Assembly (NCBI GenBank): GCA_016934575.1
Contig: JAFGSN010000121.1
Coordinates: 1 to 37,308 of the forward strand
Length of the DNA: 37,308 nt
Origin: Vicinamibacteria bacterium
GTDB taxonomy: Bacteria; Acidobacteriota; Vicinamibacteria; Fen-336
Reading direction: 5' to 3'
The position numbers and the translations under genes are program-made. How positions within the stretch are numbered: position 1 is the stretch's first letter; every line of letters starts with the position of its first letter. Shown here piece after piece: positions 8,673 through 17,158 of the stretch. The notes beneath the pieces are model-generated. The model was not told the origin of the DNA and ran no database searches. It worked only from the letters and a program-made list of their open reading frames with translations.

Positions 8673-10166
8673 TTATGTCCGAACGCGAGCATCGCGTTTT
8701 TCGATCTGCCGGGCGATCCAGGCGATCCATGCCGCAAGCAATAGCGCCAAGGGAAGCAGATCCCAGAGTGGCGGCAGGCCGAAGAGGTCGCGACCGGCGT
8801 TGTGGGCTTGCTGGCGCAGCGGATACCGGCCGCTCAACAAACAGCGATAGACGGTCCCGTAGAGGGGATTGTGATCGCCATCCGTGATCATGACTTCAAC
8901 GGCCGCGATTGCGGTCATGTTGATGGTCGATAACGTCGCCGTGGCAAGGCAGACAAGGCGCCACATTCGGCGGAGTCGGCCGATATCGGGGAGCATCAAG
9001 CACCAGAACGGAATCGAGACGATGAGATATCGAGGCCCCGTCGCCCAACCGGCTGGCCAACCATTGAAGCTCGCCGCCAGGAGATGCACGACGATAATGG
9101 CGCCGGCACAGGCGGCGACGAGCGTCCCGCGTCCGTCTCGCCACGCCACGAGTATTCCCGGCAGCGCCAACGCCAGCACGGGACAAAACAGCAGCAGTCC
9201 ACGGTATGGTGAGAATAGATTCATGCCGAAAACGTAAACGCTCGGCAGACCCAGCACTCCGCCGAGCTTGCCCGTATTCAAGAAGATCGGGTTGGTAGCC
9301 GCGACCGATGTGGTCAGAAAGCCGTTGAAGCACGCCTTCTGATAAATGAGCAGCGCCGCGAGCGGAATCGAGGCGCCGATGGCGAGCCTGGCCAGCACGC
9401 GACGATCCAGCGTCGCGACAGCGGCCAGGGCGATGCATACGAGAGGCAGAGCCGCAGAGTATTCGATCATGACCGCATAGCCGGCCATGAAGCCGCATAG
9501 CATTGGCGCTCGGACTCTCCTCGGCCAGAACAGCATGCAAGATGCGATCAGCAAAAAAGCTGCGCCCGTCGCGTGACCCCAGAGCGATGTTCCGAAGGGG
9601 AAAACCAGCGATCCCAGAGCATATGCGGCCGAGGCGAACACGCTTCCAGTCGCGCTCACGCCGCGCGCCAGGAGAAAGCGACATAGCAGCGAAGTTGCCA
9701 GGGCCGTCCAAAAAACCGTGCACCAGACGTTGATGACGGCTTTGTTCACGTTGGTGAGCGTCGCCGAGAACGGCTTCAGTCCCACGAGTCGTTCCAGATG
9801 GAACAATGGAAAGTAAGCGGGTATGCCAAGCAGATGAAGACCAGGGGCCTTATTCGAATAGTAGTGGCCGTCGTAGAGCGTCCAGTCCCCAGTTTTGAGC
9901 CCTCTCACTCCTTTGCGCACGACATTTTCGATCCGGAAGGTGAACTGGCCCGGACCGGGTTCGACGAAACTCAGGATCGAAGCGAAGCGGGCGGTCTGAT
10001 TCCAGCCGTGCGCATTCCAGAAGTACGCGTGAGCGGCGACGACGATCACGAAGAGACTGACCGTGATGTTATGAGGCCACGCCCGCGCCAACCTGACGTA
10101 TCTCACGATCACGTTCGAAGAGCTCACAGGTCGTAGATGCTTTCGCCGGGCAACCGGGTCAGGCAA
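8673..10166 (-). CDS. GT39/ArnT-like membrane glycosyltransferase
   Basis: About 497 residues with roughly ten hydrophobic helices, in the style of polyprenyl-phosphate-sugar-dependent glycosyltransferases (PMT/ArnT/GT-C). After the first TM helix there is a long loop with GDWTLYDGHYYSNKAPG. From memory, this is a conserved motif of a GT39-like subgroup that sits at the active-site loop. Such enzymes transfer a sugar from undecaprenyl-phosphate to a lipid or protein on the periplasmic face. The start is uncertain: the track start is TTG with a weak AGG 7 nt upstream, and GTG at 10112 is an alternative lying just after the stop of the small ORF at 10124. It follows folK but is functionally unrelated to folate. 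The acceptor is unknown. Confidence 0.7.
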   Translation of the reverse strand: MPDPVARRKHLRPVSSSNVIVRYVRLARAWPHNITVSLFVIVVAAHAYFWNAHGWNQTARFASILSFVEPGPGQFTFRIENVVRKGVRGLKTGDWTLYDGHYYSNKAPGLHLLGIPAYFPLFHLERLVGLKPFSATLTNVNKAVINVWCTVFWTALATSLLCRFLLARGVSATGSVFASAAYALGSLVFPFGTSLWGHATGAAFLLIASCMLFWPRRVRAPMLCGFMAGYAVMIEYSAALPLVCIALAAVATLDRRVLARLAIGASIPLAALLIYQKACFNGFLTTSVAATNPIFLNTGKLGGVLGLPSVYVFGMNLFSPYRGLLLFCPVLALALPGILVAWRDGRGTLVAACAGAIIVVHLLAASFNGWPAGWATGPRYLIVSIPFWCLMLPDIGRLRRMWRLVCLATATLSTINMTAIAAVEVMITDGDHNPLYGTVYRCLLSGRYPLRQQAHNAGRDLFGLPPLWDLLPLALLLAAWIAWIARQIEKRDARVRT

Positions 10167-10318
10167 GCAGCGACCTGCGTGACCGGAGTCGGCAACGCGT
10201 CGAGCGCTGTCTCGGAACGATCATCTGGACGTCTCCACGCACACGAGCAGAAGCGGCCGTCCGCGCCGGCGCGCTGCGACGCCACGCCAACATCCGTTGC
10301 ATGAAATTTATGAGGCAT
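10124..10318 (-). CDS. possible 64-residue ORF overlapping folK (doubtful)
   Basis: It starts inside the last codons of folK in another frame, with GGAGAG just upstream of the ATG, an arrangement that would allow translational coupling. The translation contains CSCAWRRPDD and ends LPGESIYDL. Its stop lies 11 nt before a GTG that could start the glycosyltransferase. I recognise no family. The main support is the ribosome binding site and the fit between its neighbours; the sequence may instead be non-coding. Confidence 0.3.
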   Translation of the reverse strand: MPHKFHATDVGVASQRAGADGRFCSCAWRRPDDRSETALDALPTPVTQVAACLTRLPGESIYDL

Positions 10319-10868
10319 TTCTCTCCACGGGATCGAGAAGAGGAGCGTCCATTCGAATGATGATCTCCGCTCGCAGCCGCCGAGTCCGTTCCGTCAGCGG
10401 CGTCATCCCTTCCCGGTTCATGCGCTCAGCCACGTCACACAACCGCCGGCCGCTATCGGGCAGCACGAGATCGGGCGCCAACTCCGCCAACGGCACCGCG
10501 AGGAAGGGCCGCGCGAGGATCTCCGGGTCCGGCACCACGAGATCCGGCTCGCGCAGCACCGTCTCGCCGTGGATCAGAACGTCAAGGTCAATCGGACGCG
10601 GGGCATGCTTGTCGCCGGTGCGATTCCGTCCGAGGGACGCTTCGATCGCACGCAACACGCCGAACTTGAGCGCCCGCGCCGTCACGGCGGTCTCGATACG
10701 AACGACGCCGTTGACGAAAGCGGGCGTACCCGGCGCGCCCAGCGGAATCGTGCGATAAAAGGTCGAGATCGCGCAGATGCGAGCGCGCTCGCCGAGGAGG
10801 CGAAGCGCCGCCATGACGTTTCTCTCGGGATCGATATTCGATCCCACGCCAATGAACGCCGGCGTCAT
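10308..10868 (-). CDS. folK: 2-amino-4-hydroxy-6-hydroxymethyldihydropteridine pyrophosphokinase
   Basis: 186 residues. It transfers pyrophosphate from ATP to 6-hydroxymethyl-7,8-dihydropterin in folate synthesis, in the cytosol. The N-terminus AFIGVGSNIDPERNV and the family signature around PRPIDLDVLIHG (magnesium-binding Asp pair) are intact, as is PHPRL-equivalent VVPDPEILARPFLAVPLAEL. The C-terminal ~40 residues after the core are slightly longer than in the E. coli enzyme. The ATG overlaps the folB stop (ATGA), so translation is coupled. Order SDR - folB - folK gives consecutive pterin steps. Confidence 0.93.
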   Translation of the reverse strand: MTPAFIGVGSNIDPERNVMAALRLLGERARICAISTFYRTIPLGAPGTPAFVNGVVRIETAVTARALKFGVLRAIEASLGRNRTGDKHAPRPIDLDVLIHGETVLREPDLVVPDPEILARPFLAVPLAELAPDLVLPDSGRRLCDVAERMNREGMTPLTERTRRLRAEIIIRMDAPLLDPVERNAS

Positions 10869-11224
10869 TCATCGCCTCGTTGACGCGTCATCTCGACGCC
10901 GACGGTGCGCGCGAAGCGCAGCGATCCGGGCTTCTCGACAAGCACCGTCACCTCCGCGAGCCGCTCGTCCTCCAGGCACGCCGCCGCCACCGCCTCGGCC
11001 AGCGCTTCAACGAGGCGGAAACGCGATGCTTCGACAAGCGCGACGACGCGCTTCTTGATCGCGCGGTAATCAGCCGCGTCCGCGAAGTCGTCGCTCCGCG
11101 CGGCTCGGCGGAAATCCCCTGCAAGCGCGATCTGGATCACCACGTCCTGCTTCTCCCGCCGCTCGAACTCTTCGACACCGATGATGCAACGAAGCTGCAA
11201 GTCACGAATGAGAATCCTATCCAT
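10865..11224 (-). CDS. folB: dihydroneopterin aldolase
   Basis: 119 residues, the usual length. It splits 7,8-dihydroneopterin to 6-hydroxymethyl-dihydropterin and glycolaldehyde. The opening DRILIRDLQLRCIIGVEEFE is diagnostic of the FolB family (IGV-x-E). DYRAIKKRVVALVEASRFRLVEALAE carries the conserved Tyr and the Glu of the active site, and VEKPGSLRFARTVGVE corresponds to the conserved KP lysine region. It starts 8 nt before the stop of the SDR gene and ends in an ATGA overlap with folK. Confidence 0.93.
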   Translation of the reverse strand: MDRILIRDLQLRCIIGVEEFERREKQDVVIQIALAGDFRRAARSDDFADAADYRAIKKRVVALVEASRFRLVEALAEAVAAACLEDERLAEVTVLVEKPGSLRFARTVGVEMTRQRGDE

Positions 11225-12014
11225 GGTTCATCTCCAACAGGTGCCGCCCTCCGTCGACGAACACCACCTGACCCGTCACGTACCTTGTTGCGACGAGGAA
11301 GAGAACAGCGTCGCTCACGTCCCGCGGCTCGCCGACTCGCGACAACGGCGACTCCCTTCCCAACCGTTCGAGGTGTTCCGCTCCCTGGCCCGACGGAGAA
11401 AGAATCGACCCCGGCGCGACGCCGTTGACCTGCACGCCAGGCGCGAAGCGTAACGCCATCTGCCGCGTGAATAACGCGAAGAGCGTCTTGGCCGCGTGAT
11501 AGGCGACATGCCGCCAGTCGAAGCCGGCGACACGCGTGTCGAGAAGATTGACGATGTGGCCCTGGCCGCCCAGTTCGACGAAACGACGCGCGGCAACCAG
11601 CGGCGCCCAGGCGTTGACGTCGATGCTCGTCGCCAGGTCCGCCCGCGTGAAAGTCGCGAAATCGGACGCGTGGAACGTGGAAGCGCTGTTGACGAGGATA
11701 TCGAGCGGGCCGGCCAGGCGATACGCCTCGTCCACCAAATCCCGAACCTCTTCCTCCACGGACAGATCGGCCCGCACGGCCCAGGCATGGACGCCGCATG
11801 CCTCGGCTTCGCGAACGACCGTCCGTGCGTCCTCTTCAGAACGACCGTAGTGGATCGCCACGTTCGCGCCCGCGCGCGCCAGAGCCAGAGCGATCTCACG
11901 GCCCAGGCGCTTCGCGGCGCCCGTGACGAGCGCCCCACGGCCTCGCAAATCCTTAATCATCGACTTACGCCCGACAACTTCTTCGACAATCGCCGCAGAA
12001 GTCGTTGCCGGCAT
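11217..12014 (-). CDS. pteridine reductase-like SDR (FolM/PTR1-type)
   Basis: 265 residues, short-chain dehydrogenase fold. TGAAKRLGREIA is the NADP-binding loop, and the arginine after the second strand (HYGRSEED) fits NADPH preference. NSAS replaces the usual NNAG, as in pteridine reductases. The catalytic Ser is replaced by Asp (IVNLLDTRVAG) ahead of YHAAK, the substitution known in PTR1 and E. coli FolM. Together with folB and folK directly downstream, this supports reduction of dihydropterins or dihydrofolate. The ATG at 12014 has AAAGG 10 nt upstream and fits the promoter at 12042-12071. A second ATG at 11960 (MIKDLRGRGALVTG) is possible. Confidence 0.85.
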   Translation of the reverse strand: MPATTSAAIVEEVVGRKSMIKDLRGRGALVTGAAKRLGREIALALARAGANVAIHYGRSEEDARTVVREAEACGVHAWAVRADLSVEEEVRDLVDEAYRLAGPLDILVNSASTFHASDFATFTRADLATSIDVNAWAPLVAARRFVELGGQGHIVNLLDTRVAGFDWRHVAYHAAKTLFALFTRQMALRFAPGVQVNGVAPGSILSPSGQGAEHLERLGRESPLSRVGEPRDVSDAVLFLVATRYVTGQVVFVDGGRHLLEMNHG

Positions 12015-12041
12015 GCCGTTCCGGCCTTTAATCCGGAACGA

Positions 12042-12071
12042 AGACTACTTCCTCGTTCGGGAGAGTGTCAA
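12042..12071 (-). promoter_or_regulatory. candidate promoter of the SDR-folB-folK operon
   Basis: Minus-strand TTGACA (12071-12066), 18-bp spacer, TAGTCT (12047-12042). The predicted start of transcription is about 20 nt before the ATG at 12014. The -35 is perfect; the -10 is a 3/6 match. Confidence 0.35.
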
Positions 12072-12278
12072 TCAAGCAGATCCGCGATCTCTGGCAATGG
12101 CGATGGCGTCACCGACGATTCGATCGGCGATCGTCATGCTTCTTCACGCAGGCTCTGAATTCGACGCGTTTAGCGCGGACATTCAGCTTCTGCCATGCCA
12201 GCGCCGAGCCGATTTCTCAGGATAAGATCCGACAACATATATGGCATAATTCCGGCAAGAATATCAAGGAGGCACGAC

Positions 12279-12968
12279 ATGGGCTTTCCAACCCGAATCT
12301 TTAGCGCGCCATCCCTGCTCGTCGTTCTGTGCGCCGCGCAAGCAAGCGGGATCGACGTCTTCAGCTCGGAAGAAAACGGCGGCGCGCTGCGTGAAGCGCT
12401 GAGTCAGGGCGCCGTCGCGGCCGTGGCCAGTCTCGGCCGGACGGACGGCTTCCTGGGCAATCCGAGCGTGAAGATACCCCTCCCGGAGAACTTGCAGAAG
12501 GCCGAGAAGCTGATGCGCAAACTGCACATGGGCAAGTACGCGGACGAGTTGATCACCGCCATGAACCGCGCGGCGGAAGCGGCGGCGCCGGAGGCAAAGG
12601 ACCTTCTGCTGGACGCCGTCAAGCAGATGACTCTCGATGACGCCAGGGCCATCATCACCGGCGGAGACGACTCGGCCACGCGGTACTTCGAGGGAGCCAC
12701 ATCCGAACCGCTGACAGAAAAGTTTTTGCCCGTCGTCAGGCAGGCCACGGAGCGCGTGGCTCTGGCGGCGGCTTACGAACGCTACGCCGAGCAGGCCTCC
12801 AAAATCGGTCTCATCGGCGATGAGGACGCCAGCCTGGAGCATTACGTCACGCGAAAGGCCCTCGACGGCTTGTTCTTCATGATCGCCGAGGAGGAGCGCT
12901 CGATCCGTAAGAATCCACTCGGGCAGGCGAGCAGCCTGCTGCGGAAGGTGTTCGGCGGCCTGAAGTAA
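12279..12968 (+). CDS. DUF4197 family exported protein
   Basis: 229 residues starting MGFPTRIFSAPSLLVV, with a strong AAGGAGG 6 nt upstream. The track start 28 codons earlier lacks one. A signal peptide of about 24 residues (CAAQASG) is followed by the DUF4197 pattern: LREALSQGAVAAVASLGRTD, GFLGNPSVKIPLPENLQKAE, a helical body, MTLDDARAIITGGDDSATRY and a C-terminal TRKALDGLFFMIAEEE. DUF4197 proteins are widespread in Gram-negative bacteria and have no established function. It is likely periplasmic. The next gene, an aminotransferase, begins 90 bp on. Confidence 0.88.
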   Translation: MGFPTRIFSAPSLLVVLCAAQASGIDVFSSEENGGALREALSQGAVAAVASLGRTDGFLGNPSVKIPLPENLQKAEKLMRKLHMGKYADELITAMNRAAEAAAPEAKDLLLDAVKQMTLDDARAIITGGDDSATRYFEGATSEPLTEKFLPVVRQATERVALAAAYERYAEQASKIGLIGDEDASLEHYVTRKALDGLFFMIAEEERSIRKNPLGQASSLLRKVFGGLK

Positions 12969-12969
12969 C

Positions 12970-12990
12970 GGCGAGCGATTTCCGTTCGCC
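12970..12990 (+). terminator. stem-loop after the DUF4197 gene
   Basis: GGCGAGCG-attTC-CGTTCGCC: 8-bp stem with one G-T pair and a 5-nt loop, directly after the stop codon. There is no T-run, so it may be a weak or factor-dependent terminator, or a transcript-stabilising hairpin. Confidence 0.35.
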
Positions 12991-13058
12991 CAACGTCTAC
13001 TGGCGCGATGTGATCGGTGTTCGACGAAGGCGGCGAGAGAAACGAGCGGAAAGCAACC

Positions 13059-14261
13059 ATGAAATTCCAGGACTTCATCCGATTGGAAAACGAATTCGGC
13101 GCCATGAATTACCGGCCGCTTGACGTGGTTTTGACGCGCGGACAAGGCATCTGGGTCTGGGACGTTGACGGCAACCGATACATGGACTGCCTGTCCGCTT
13201 ATTCCGCGGTCAATCAGGGCCATTGCCATCCGAAGATCGCGGCCGTTATGAAGGAGCAGGCCGAAAAACTGACCCTCACATCGCGCGCATTCCGCAACGA
13301 CCAACTCGGTCTTTTCTACAAAGAGCTGTGCGATCTGACCCGTTCACATACGGTTCTTCCCATGAACAGCGGCGCCGAGGCCGTGGAATCGGCGATCAAA
13401 GCAGTGCGCAAGTGGGGCTACCGTGATCGCGGCGTGCCGGAAGGCCAGGCGGAAATTGTCGTCTGCGAAAACAATTTCCACGGGCGCACAATCACGATCG
13501 TCGGCTTCAGCTCCGAGAAGCAATATCGGGACGGGTATGCGCCCTTTACGCCAGGCTTCCGGATTATCCCGTTCGGAGACGCCCGCGCGTTCGAGCAAGC
13601 GATCACGCCGAACACCGTCGCCATCCTTGTCGAACCCATCCAAGGGGAGGCCGGCATCATCCTTCCGCCCGACGGCTATTTGCGCGATGTGCGCAGAATC
13701 TGTGACGAACGCGGCGTCATGATGATCACGGACGAGATTCAAACCGGGCTCGGGCGCACCGGCAAGATGCTGGCGGAGGAGCACGAGGGCGTCGAAGCCG
13801 ACCTGACACTGATCGGCAAGGCTCTTTCGGGAGGATTCTATCCGGTGTCGGCGGTGCTTTCGAACAAGGAAGTTCTGGGGGTCTTCCGGCCTGGGGATCA
13901 TGGCAGCACTTTCGGCGGCAATCCGATGGCCTGTGCCGTCGCTCGCATCGCGATGCGCGTGCTGGTGGAGGAGGGGATGATCGAAAACGCCGCGGAAGCA
14001 GGAAAATACTTCATGACTTGCCTGCGGTCCGTATCGAGCCCGCTGGTCAAGGAGATCCGCGGCCGGGGATTGATGATCGGCGTGGAGCTGCGCGAGGAAG
14101 CGGGCGGCGCGCGGCGGTTCTGCGAAACGCTGATGGCGCGCGGGCTGTTGTGCAAGGAGACGCACACGAACGTGATCCGATTTGCGCCGCCTTTGATCAT
14201 CCGCAGAGAGGAAATCGACTGGGCGATCGAGCGCATCGCCGCCGTGCTGAAAGGCGCCTAA
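13059..14261 (+). CDS. rocD: ornithine aminotransferase-like class III aminotransferase
   Basis: 400 residues, PLP-dependent. It is expected to convert ornithine plus 2-oxoglutarate to glutamate-5-semialdehyde plus glutamate. The start is [18 protein letters not shown], with GGAAAG upstream. Typical ornithine aminotransferase segments are [65 protein letters not shown] and [13 protein letters not shown]. The PLP lysine lies in [28 protein letters not shown] and the C-terminal [12 protein letters not shown] complete the family. Length is normal. No arginase or proline genes are adjacent, so it appears to act alone here. Acetylornithine aminotransferase is the main alternative, but the [12 protein letters not shown] stretch favours ornithine. 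Confidence 0.88.
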   Translation: MKFQDFIRLENEFGAMNYRPLDVVLTRGQGIWVWDVDGNRYMDCLSAYSAVNQGHCHPKIAAVMKEQAEKLTLTSRAFRNDQLGLFYKELCDLTRSHTVLPMNSGAEAVESAIKAVRKWGYRDRGVPEGQAEIVVCENNFHGRTITIVGFSSEKQYRDGYAPFTPGFRIIPFGDARAFEQAITPNTVAILVEPIQGEAGIILPPDGYLRDVRRICDERGVMMITDEIQTGLGRTGKMLAEEHEGVEADLTLIGKALSGGFYPVSAVLSNKEVLGVFRPGDHGSTFGGNPMACAVARIAMRVLVEEGMIENAAEAGKYFMTCLRSVSSPLVKEIRGRGLMIGVELREEAGGARRFCETLMARGLLCKETHTNVIRFAPPLIIRREEIDWAIERIAAVLKGA

Positions 14262-14274
14262 AGCGGTCGTTTCA

Positions 14275-14433
14275 ATGAATCCGATTGAGTTATCCCCGGA
14301 ATCGCCGACGGAAATCACCGAGCAGGATATCTCGTCTGCGGTTGCGCTCGTCTTGGAAGATGATAGTCGTGGCCGCGTTCTGATAGACGCCAAACGCGGC
14401 GCGGATATCTATCCTTCTAGACGCCTCATCTAG
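14275..14433 (+). CDS. possible 52-residue ORF abutting the next gene
   Basis: Too short for the ORF track. It reads MNPIELSPESPTEITEQDIS and ends ADIYPSRRLI, an acidic then basic composition unlike random GC-rich translation. It begins 13 nt after the aminotransferase stop, and its TAG lies directly before the GTG/ATG start region of the sulfatase-fold gene. The ribosome binding site is weak (AAAGCGG, far upstream). It could be a small coupled protein or simply leader sequence. No family recognised. Confidence 0.33.
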   Translation: MNPIELSPESPTEITEQDISSAVALVLEDDSRGRVLIDAKRGADIYPSRRLI

Positions 14434-14445
14434 GTGAAGAAACGA

Positions 14446-15900
14446 ATGCATCGACGGCTGTTATTGGTTGTAACGCTTCTTGTCGCATGTCATTCTCATG
14501 GCTGCCCTCGCCGGCAGGCGGCTCCGCCATCCATTCTCCTGATTTCCATCGATACTCTGCGGGCCGACCGTCTCAACTGCTATGGTTATCAGCGCCGTCG
14601 CGTTAGCCCCAACTTGGACGCCTTGTCCCGGGAGTCAGTTCTGTTTGAACAGCATATCACGGCGTCGCCGTGGACGACGCCTTCACATCTCAGTCTTTTC
14701 ACCTCTCTTCGTCCGACTGCGCACGGCGTTACTCAACCTTTCGGTGAGTTCGCCAAAAACGTGAATGGCCGTGGACGTGTCCCGTCTCTTGCCGAAAGCG
14801 TGCCTACGCTGCCGGAGCTGATGCACGCCAACGGATGGACGACAGCCGCCTTCACCGGCGGCGTCACTCTTGACCCTCGAATCGGCTTCGGTAGAGGTTT
14901 CGAGCTCTATGACGTTTCCATGTATAAATTACGCCCCAAGAACATGGATCGCATGATCGAGTGGATCACGAATCATCGCCATCGCAGCATGTTCCTGTTC
15001 TGGCACTCCTTCGAAGTGCACGCCCCTTATCTTTCGGGCGCGTTTCTCGAAGATGTCATGGAACGCGACAGCGCCCATCGTCTCACTCGCGCCCTGCGCC
15101 GACTGGCGCGAGATTGCGAGCATTCAAGTATCTATAAATTGCATCGTCTTCTCAAACGCCGTGATGTTTTGACCGCCGATGTGACCGACGCGCTCTACGA
15201 TGGAGGCATTCTCTCCATGGACCGCTGGATCGGACAGGTCCTCGCGTATCTTCGTGACCTCGGCTTGTATGACGACATGATGATCATCGTAACGAGCGAC
15301 CACGGCGAGCAGCTCGGCGAACGGGACGGCTTGTTCTTCAACATTCACGGCCATTCCCTTTATGAAGAGATGATCCGTGTGCCGCTGATCGTCAAGCTGC
15401 CCGGACAGGCATTCGGCGGGCGTCGTGTCACCGCCGTCACGAGGTCCATCGATGTGATGCCCACGATTCTTGATCTGGCGTGCGTATCGACGTCCGGCCT
15501 CTCTCTTCAAGGAGCGTCCCTGCGCTCATTCTGGGATTCCGGCAATGAGCCAGCGGATCGATGGGTGCTTAGCGAAGCGACGACCACTCGCTACGAGATG
15601 AAGAGCCTTCGTTCACGGCGTCACAAATATATAGTGAAGATCGCCCCAAAAGATGTTCAAGAGAGAGGCCGCTCCCATATCCCACAAATACCCGAATCCG
15701 TCAGTCTGTTTGATCTCGAGTCTGATCCCGAGGAAGCCGACAATCTCCTGCCAGCCCTCGACGCTGACGCTTCTCAACTGGCGCAAACCTTTGACGGCGA
15801 GTTGCGATCGCGTGTCGTCGAGCGAACGGCTCATGCCGACACTCATGCGGCCGATGACGAGATTCTGGATTCTCTACGCGCCCTCGGTTACATCGATTGA
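14446..15900 (+). CDS. sulfatase-fold lipoprotein with non-canonical nucleophile site
   Basis: 484 residues. I prefer ATG 14446 (AGGTG 9 nt upstream) to the GTG at 14434. The lipobox LVAC puts the lipidated cysteine at about 15. The alkaline-phosphatase/sulfatase fold is clear: the metal-binding SIDTLRADRLNCYGY, and later TSDHGEQLGERDGLF, HGHSLYEEMIRVPLIVKLPG, DVMPTILDLA and LFDLESDPEEADNL. The usual C/S-x-P-S-R site reads WTTPSHLSLFTSLRPTAHGV, so threonine stands where the formylglycine Cys or Ser should be, and the Arg is a His. That variant is common among uncharacterised sulfatase-superfamily hydrolases and argues against formylglycine chemistry. It could be a phosphoester or phosphonate hydrolase, or a phosphoethanolamine-type transferase relative. 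Likely anchored in the envelope. Confidence 0.82.
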   Translation: MHRRLLLVVTLLVACHSHGCPRRQAAPPSILLISIDTLRADRLNCYGYQRRRVSPNLDALSRESVLFEQHITASPWTTPSHLSLFTSLRPTAHGVTQPFGEFAKNVNGRGRVPSLAESVPTLPELMHANGWTTAAFTGGVTLDPRIGFGRGFELYDVSMYKLRPKNMDRMIEWITNHRHRSMFLFWHSFEVHAPYLSGAFLEDVMERDSAHRLTRALRRLARDCEHSSIYKLHRLLKRRDVLTADVTDALYDGGILSMDRWIGQVLAYLRDLGLYDDMMIIVTSDHGEQLGERDGLFFNIHGHSLYEEMIRVPLIVKLPGQAFGGRRVTAVTRSIDVMPTILDLACVSTSGLSLQGASLRSFWDSGNEPADRWVLSEATTTRYEMKSLRSRRHKYIVKIAPKDVQERGRSHIPQIPESVSLFDLESDPEEADNLLPALDADASQLAQTFDGELRSRVVERTAHADTHAADDEILDSLRALGYID

Positions 15901-16020
15901 TTTTAAACGACGCCGACCAACTCCGGATCCTCGACAACGCGGCACGGGAGCTGACGCGGTTGTGTCCGTCTGCTCAGAGTCGTCGTCATATTCCCACGAT
16001 CCGCGTATCGAACGGCTCAA

Positions 16021-17157
16021 CTAATCCAATCTCTTCCTGAAGCGCAGCGCTGCGAGGGTCAGGATCGTCAAGCCCATGAGGAGCATCGTGAGAGCCTCGG
16101 GCCAGAGGATTGAAAGGCCGGCGCCCTTGAGGAAGATGCCGCGCACGATCGTGGCGTAGTAGCGCAGCGGGATGGCATAGGTGATGAGCTGGACCAGGCG
16201 CGGCATGTTCTCGATCGGGAAGATGAGACCCGAGAGATAGATCATCGGCAGCATCATCGTGAAGGTCACGGTCATCATGGCCTGCTGTTGATTGCGCACG
16301 AGCGTCGAGACAAGCAACCCCATCCCGAGCGTGTTCAGAATGAAGATTTGCGACAGCAGCAGCAAGAGAAAAAACGACCCGCGCACGGGAACGCCGAAGC
16401 CGAAGACGGCCACCGAGGTGACGAGCAAGATCTGAATGAGACCGATGGCCGCAAAGGGCGTCAGCTTGCCGAGGATGAGTTGCCACGTCCGAATGGGCGT
16501 CACGATGAGTTGCTCCATGGTGCCGATCTCCTTCTCGCGCACCACGCCCATGGCCGTGAGCATCATCGTCATGAGCATCAGGATCAGGGCCAGTACGGCC
16601 GGAACGTAGAACCAGCGGCTGCTCAGGTTGGGATTGTAGAAAATACGCGCGACAAGCTCGATTCGTCCGGGTGGCGCGCTTCCGACCGCTGCGACGGTTT
16701 TCGCGAGACGCGCGGCGAGGATCTCGTAACCCTTCTCGCTGACGATGCGTGAGGCATAGCCGAGCACGACCATCGTCGAGGACGAGTCCGAGCCGTCGGC
16801 CACGAGTTGCACTCCGGGCGCGCGCCCTCGGTGAATTTCGCGCGCAAATCCCGCGCCGATGACGAGCGCGGCCTGGGCGTCGCCGCGCACGAGCCAGCGG
16901 TCGACGTCCCGCGCCCGATCCTCGACGGCGACCAACTCGAAATAGCCCGAGCGTACGAATCGATCGATAAGGTCGCGGCTTTCGGACGACCGGTCCTGGT
17001 CGACCAGAACCATTGGAACGCGGCGCACGTCGGTATTGACGGCAAAGCCGAGAATGATGAGCTGGATGATGGGCGCCCCGAAAACCATGCCCAGCATCTT
17101 CGGATCCTGCTTGAGTTGCAGCAGCTCCTTGACGATGACGTGCCACAGGACCCGCAA
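16021..17157 (-). CDS. ABC-2 type transporter permease (YbhR/YbhS-like), second permease
   Basis: About 378 residues. I place the start at TTG 17157, 1 nt after the preceding stop, with a GGGGG Shine-Dalgarno 6 nt upstream; the track start at 17193 is also TTG. Topology is typical: one N-terminal TM helix (GMVFGAPIIQLIILGFAV), a ~130-residue periplasmic domain (VDQDRSSESRDLIDRF), then about five TM helices. The junction motif FYNPNLSSRWFYVPAVLALIL is shared with the first permease, and REKEIGTMEQLIVTPIR is the ABC-2 coupling-helix region. It is the last gene of the efflux operon and forms a heterodimer with the upstream permease in the inner membrane. Confidence 0.9.
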   Translation of the reverse strand: MRVLWHVIVKELLQLKQDPKMLGMVFGAPIIQLIILGFAVNTDVRRVPMVLVDQDRSSESRDLIDRFVRSGYFELVAVEDRARDVDRWLVRGDAQAALVIGAGFAREIHRGRAPGVQLVADGSDSSSTMVVLGYASRIVSEKGYEILAARLAKTVAAVGSAPPGRIELVARIFYNPNLSSRWFYVPAVLALILMLMTMMLTAMGVVREKEIGTMEQLIVTPIRTWQLILGKLTPFAAIGLIQILLVTSVAVFGFGVPVRGSFFLLLLLSQIFILNTLGMGLLVSTLVRNQQQAMMTVTFTMMLPMIYLSGLIFPIENMPRLVQLITYAIPLRYYATIVRGIFLKGAGLSILWPEALTMLLMGLTILTLAALRFRKRLD

Positions 17158-17158
17158 C

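Noticed and set aside
12264-13304. Minus-strand ORF of 346 codons opposite the DUF4197 gene
   Set aside because: Shadow frame of two well-supported plus-strand genes; His/Arg/Asp-rich antisense composition.
13344-14393. Minus-strand ORF of 349 codons
   Set aside because: Antisense shadow of the aminotransferase gene, with no recognisable motif.
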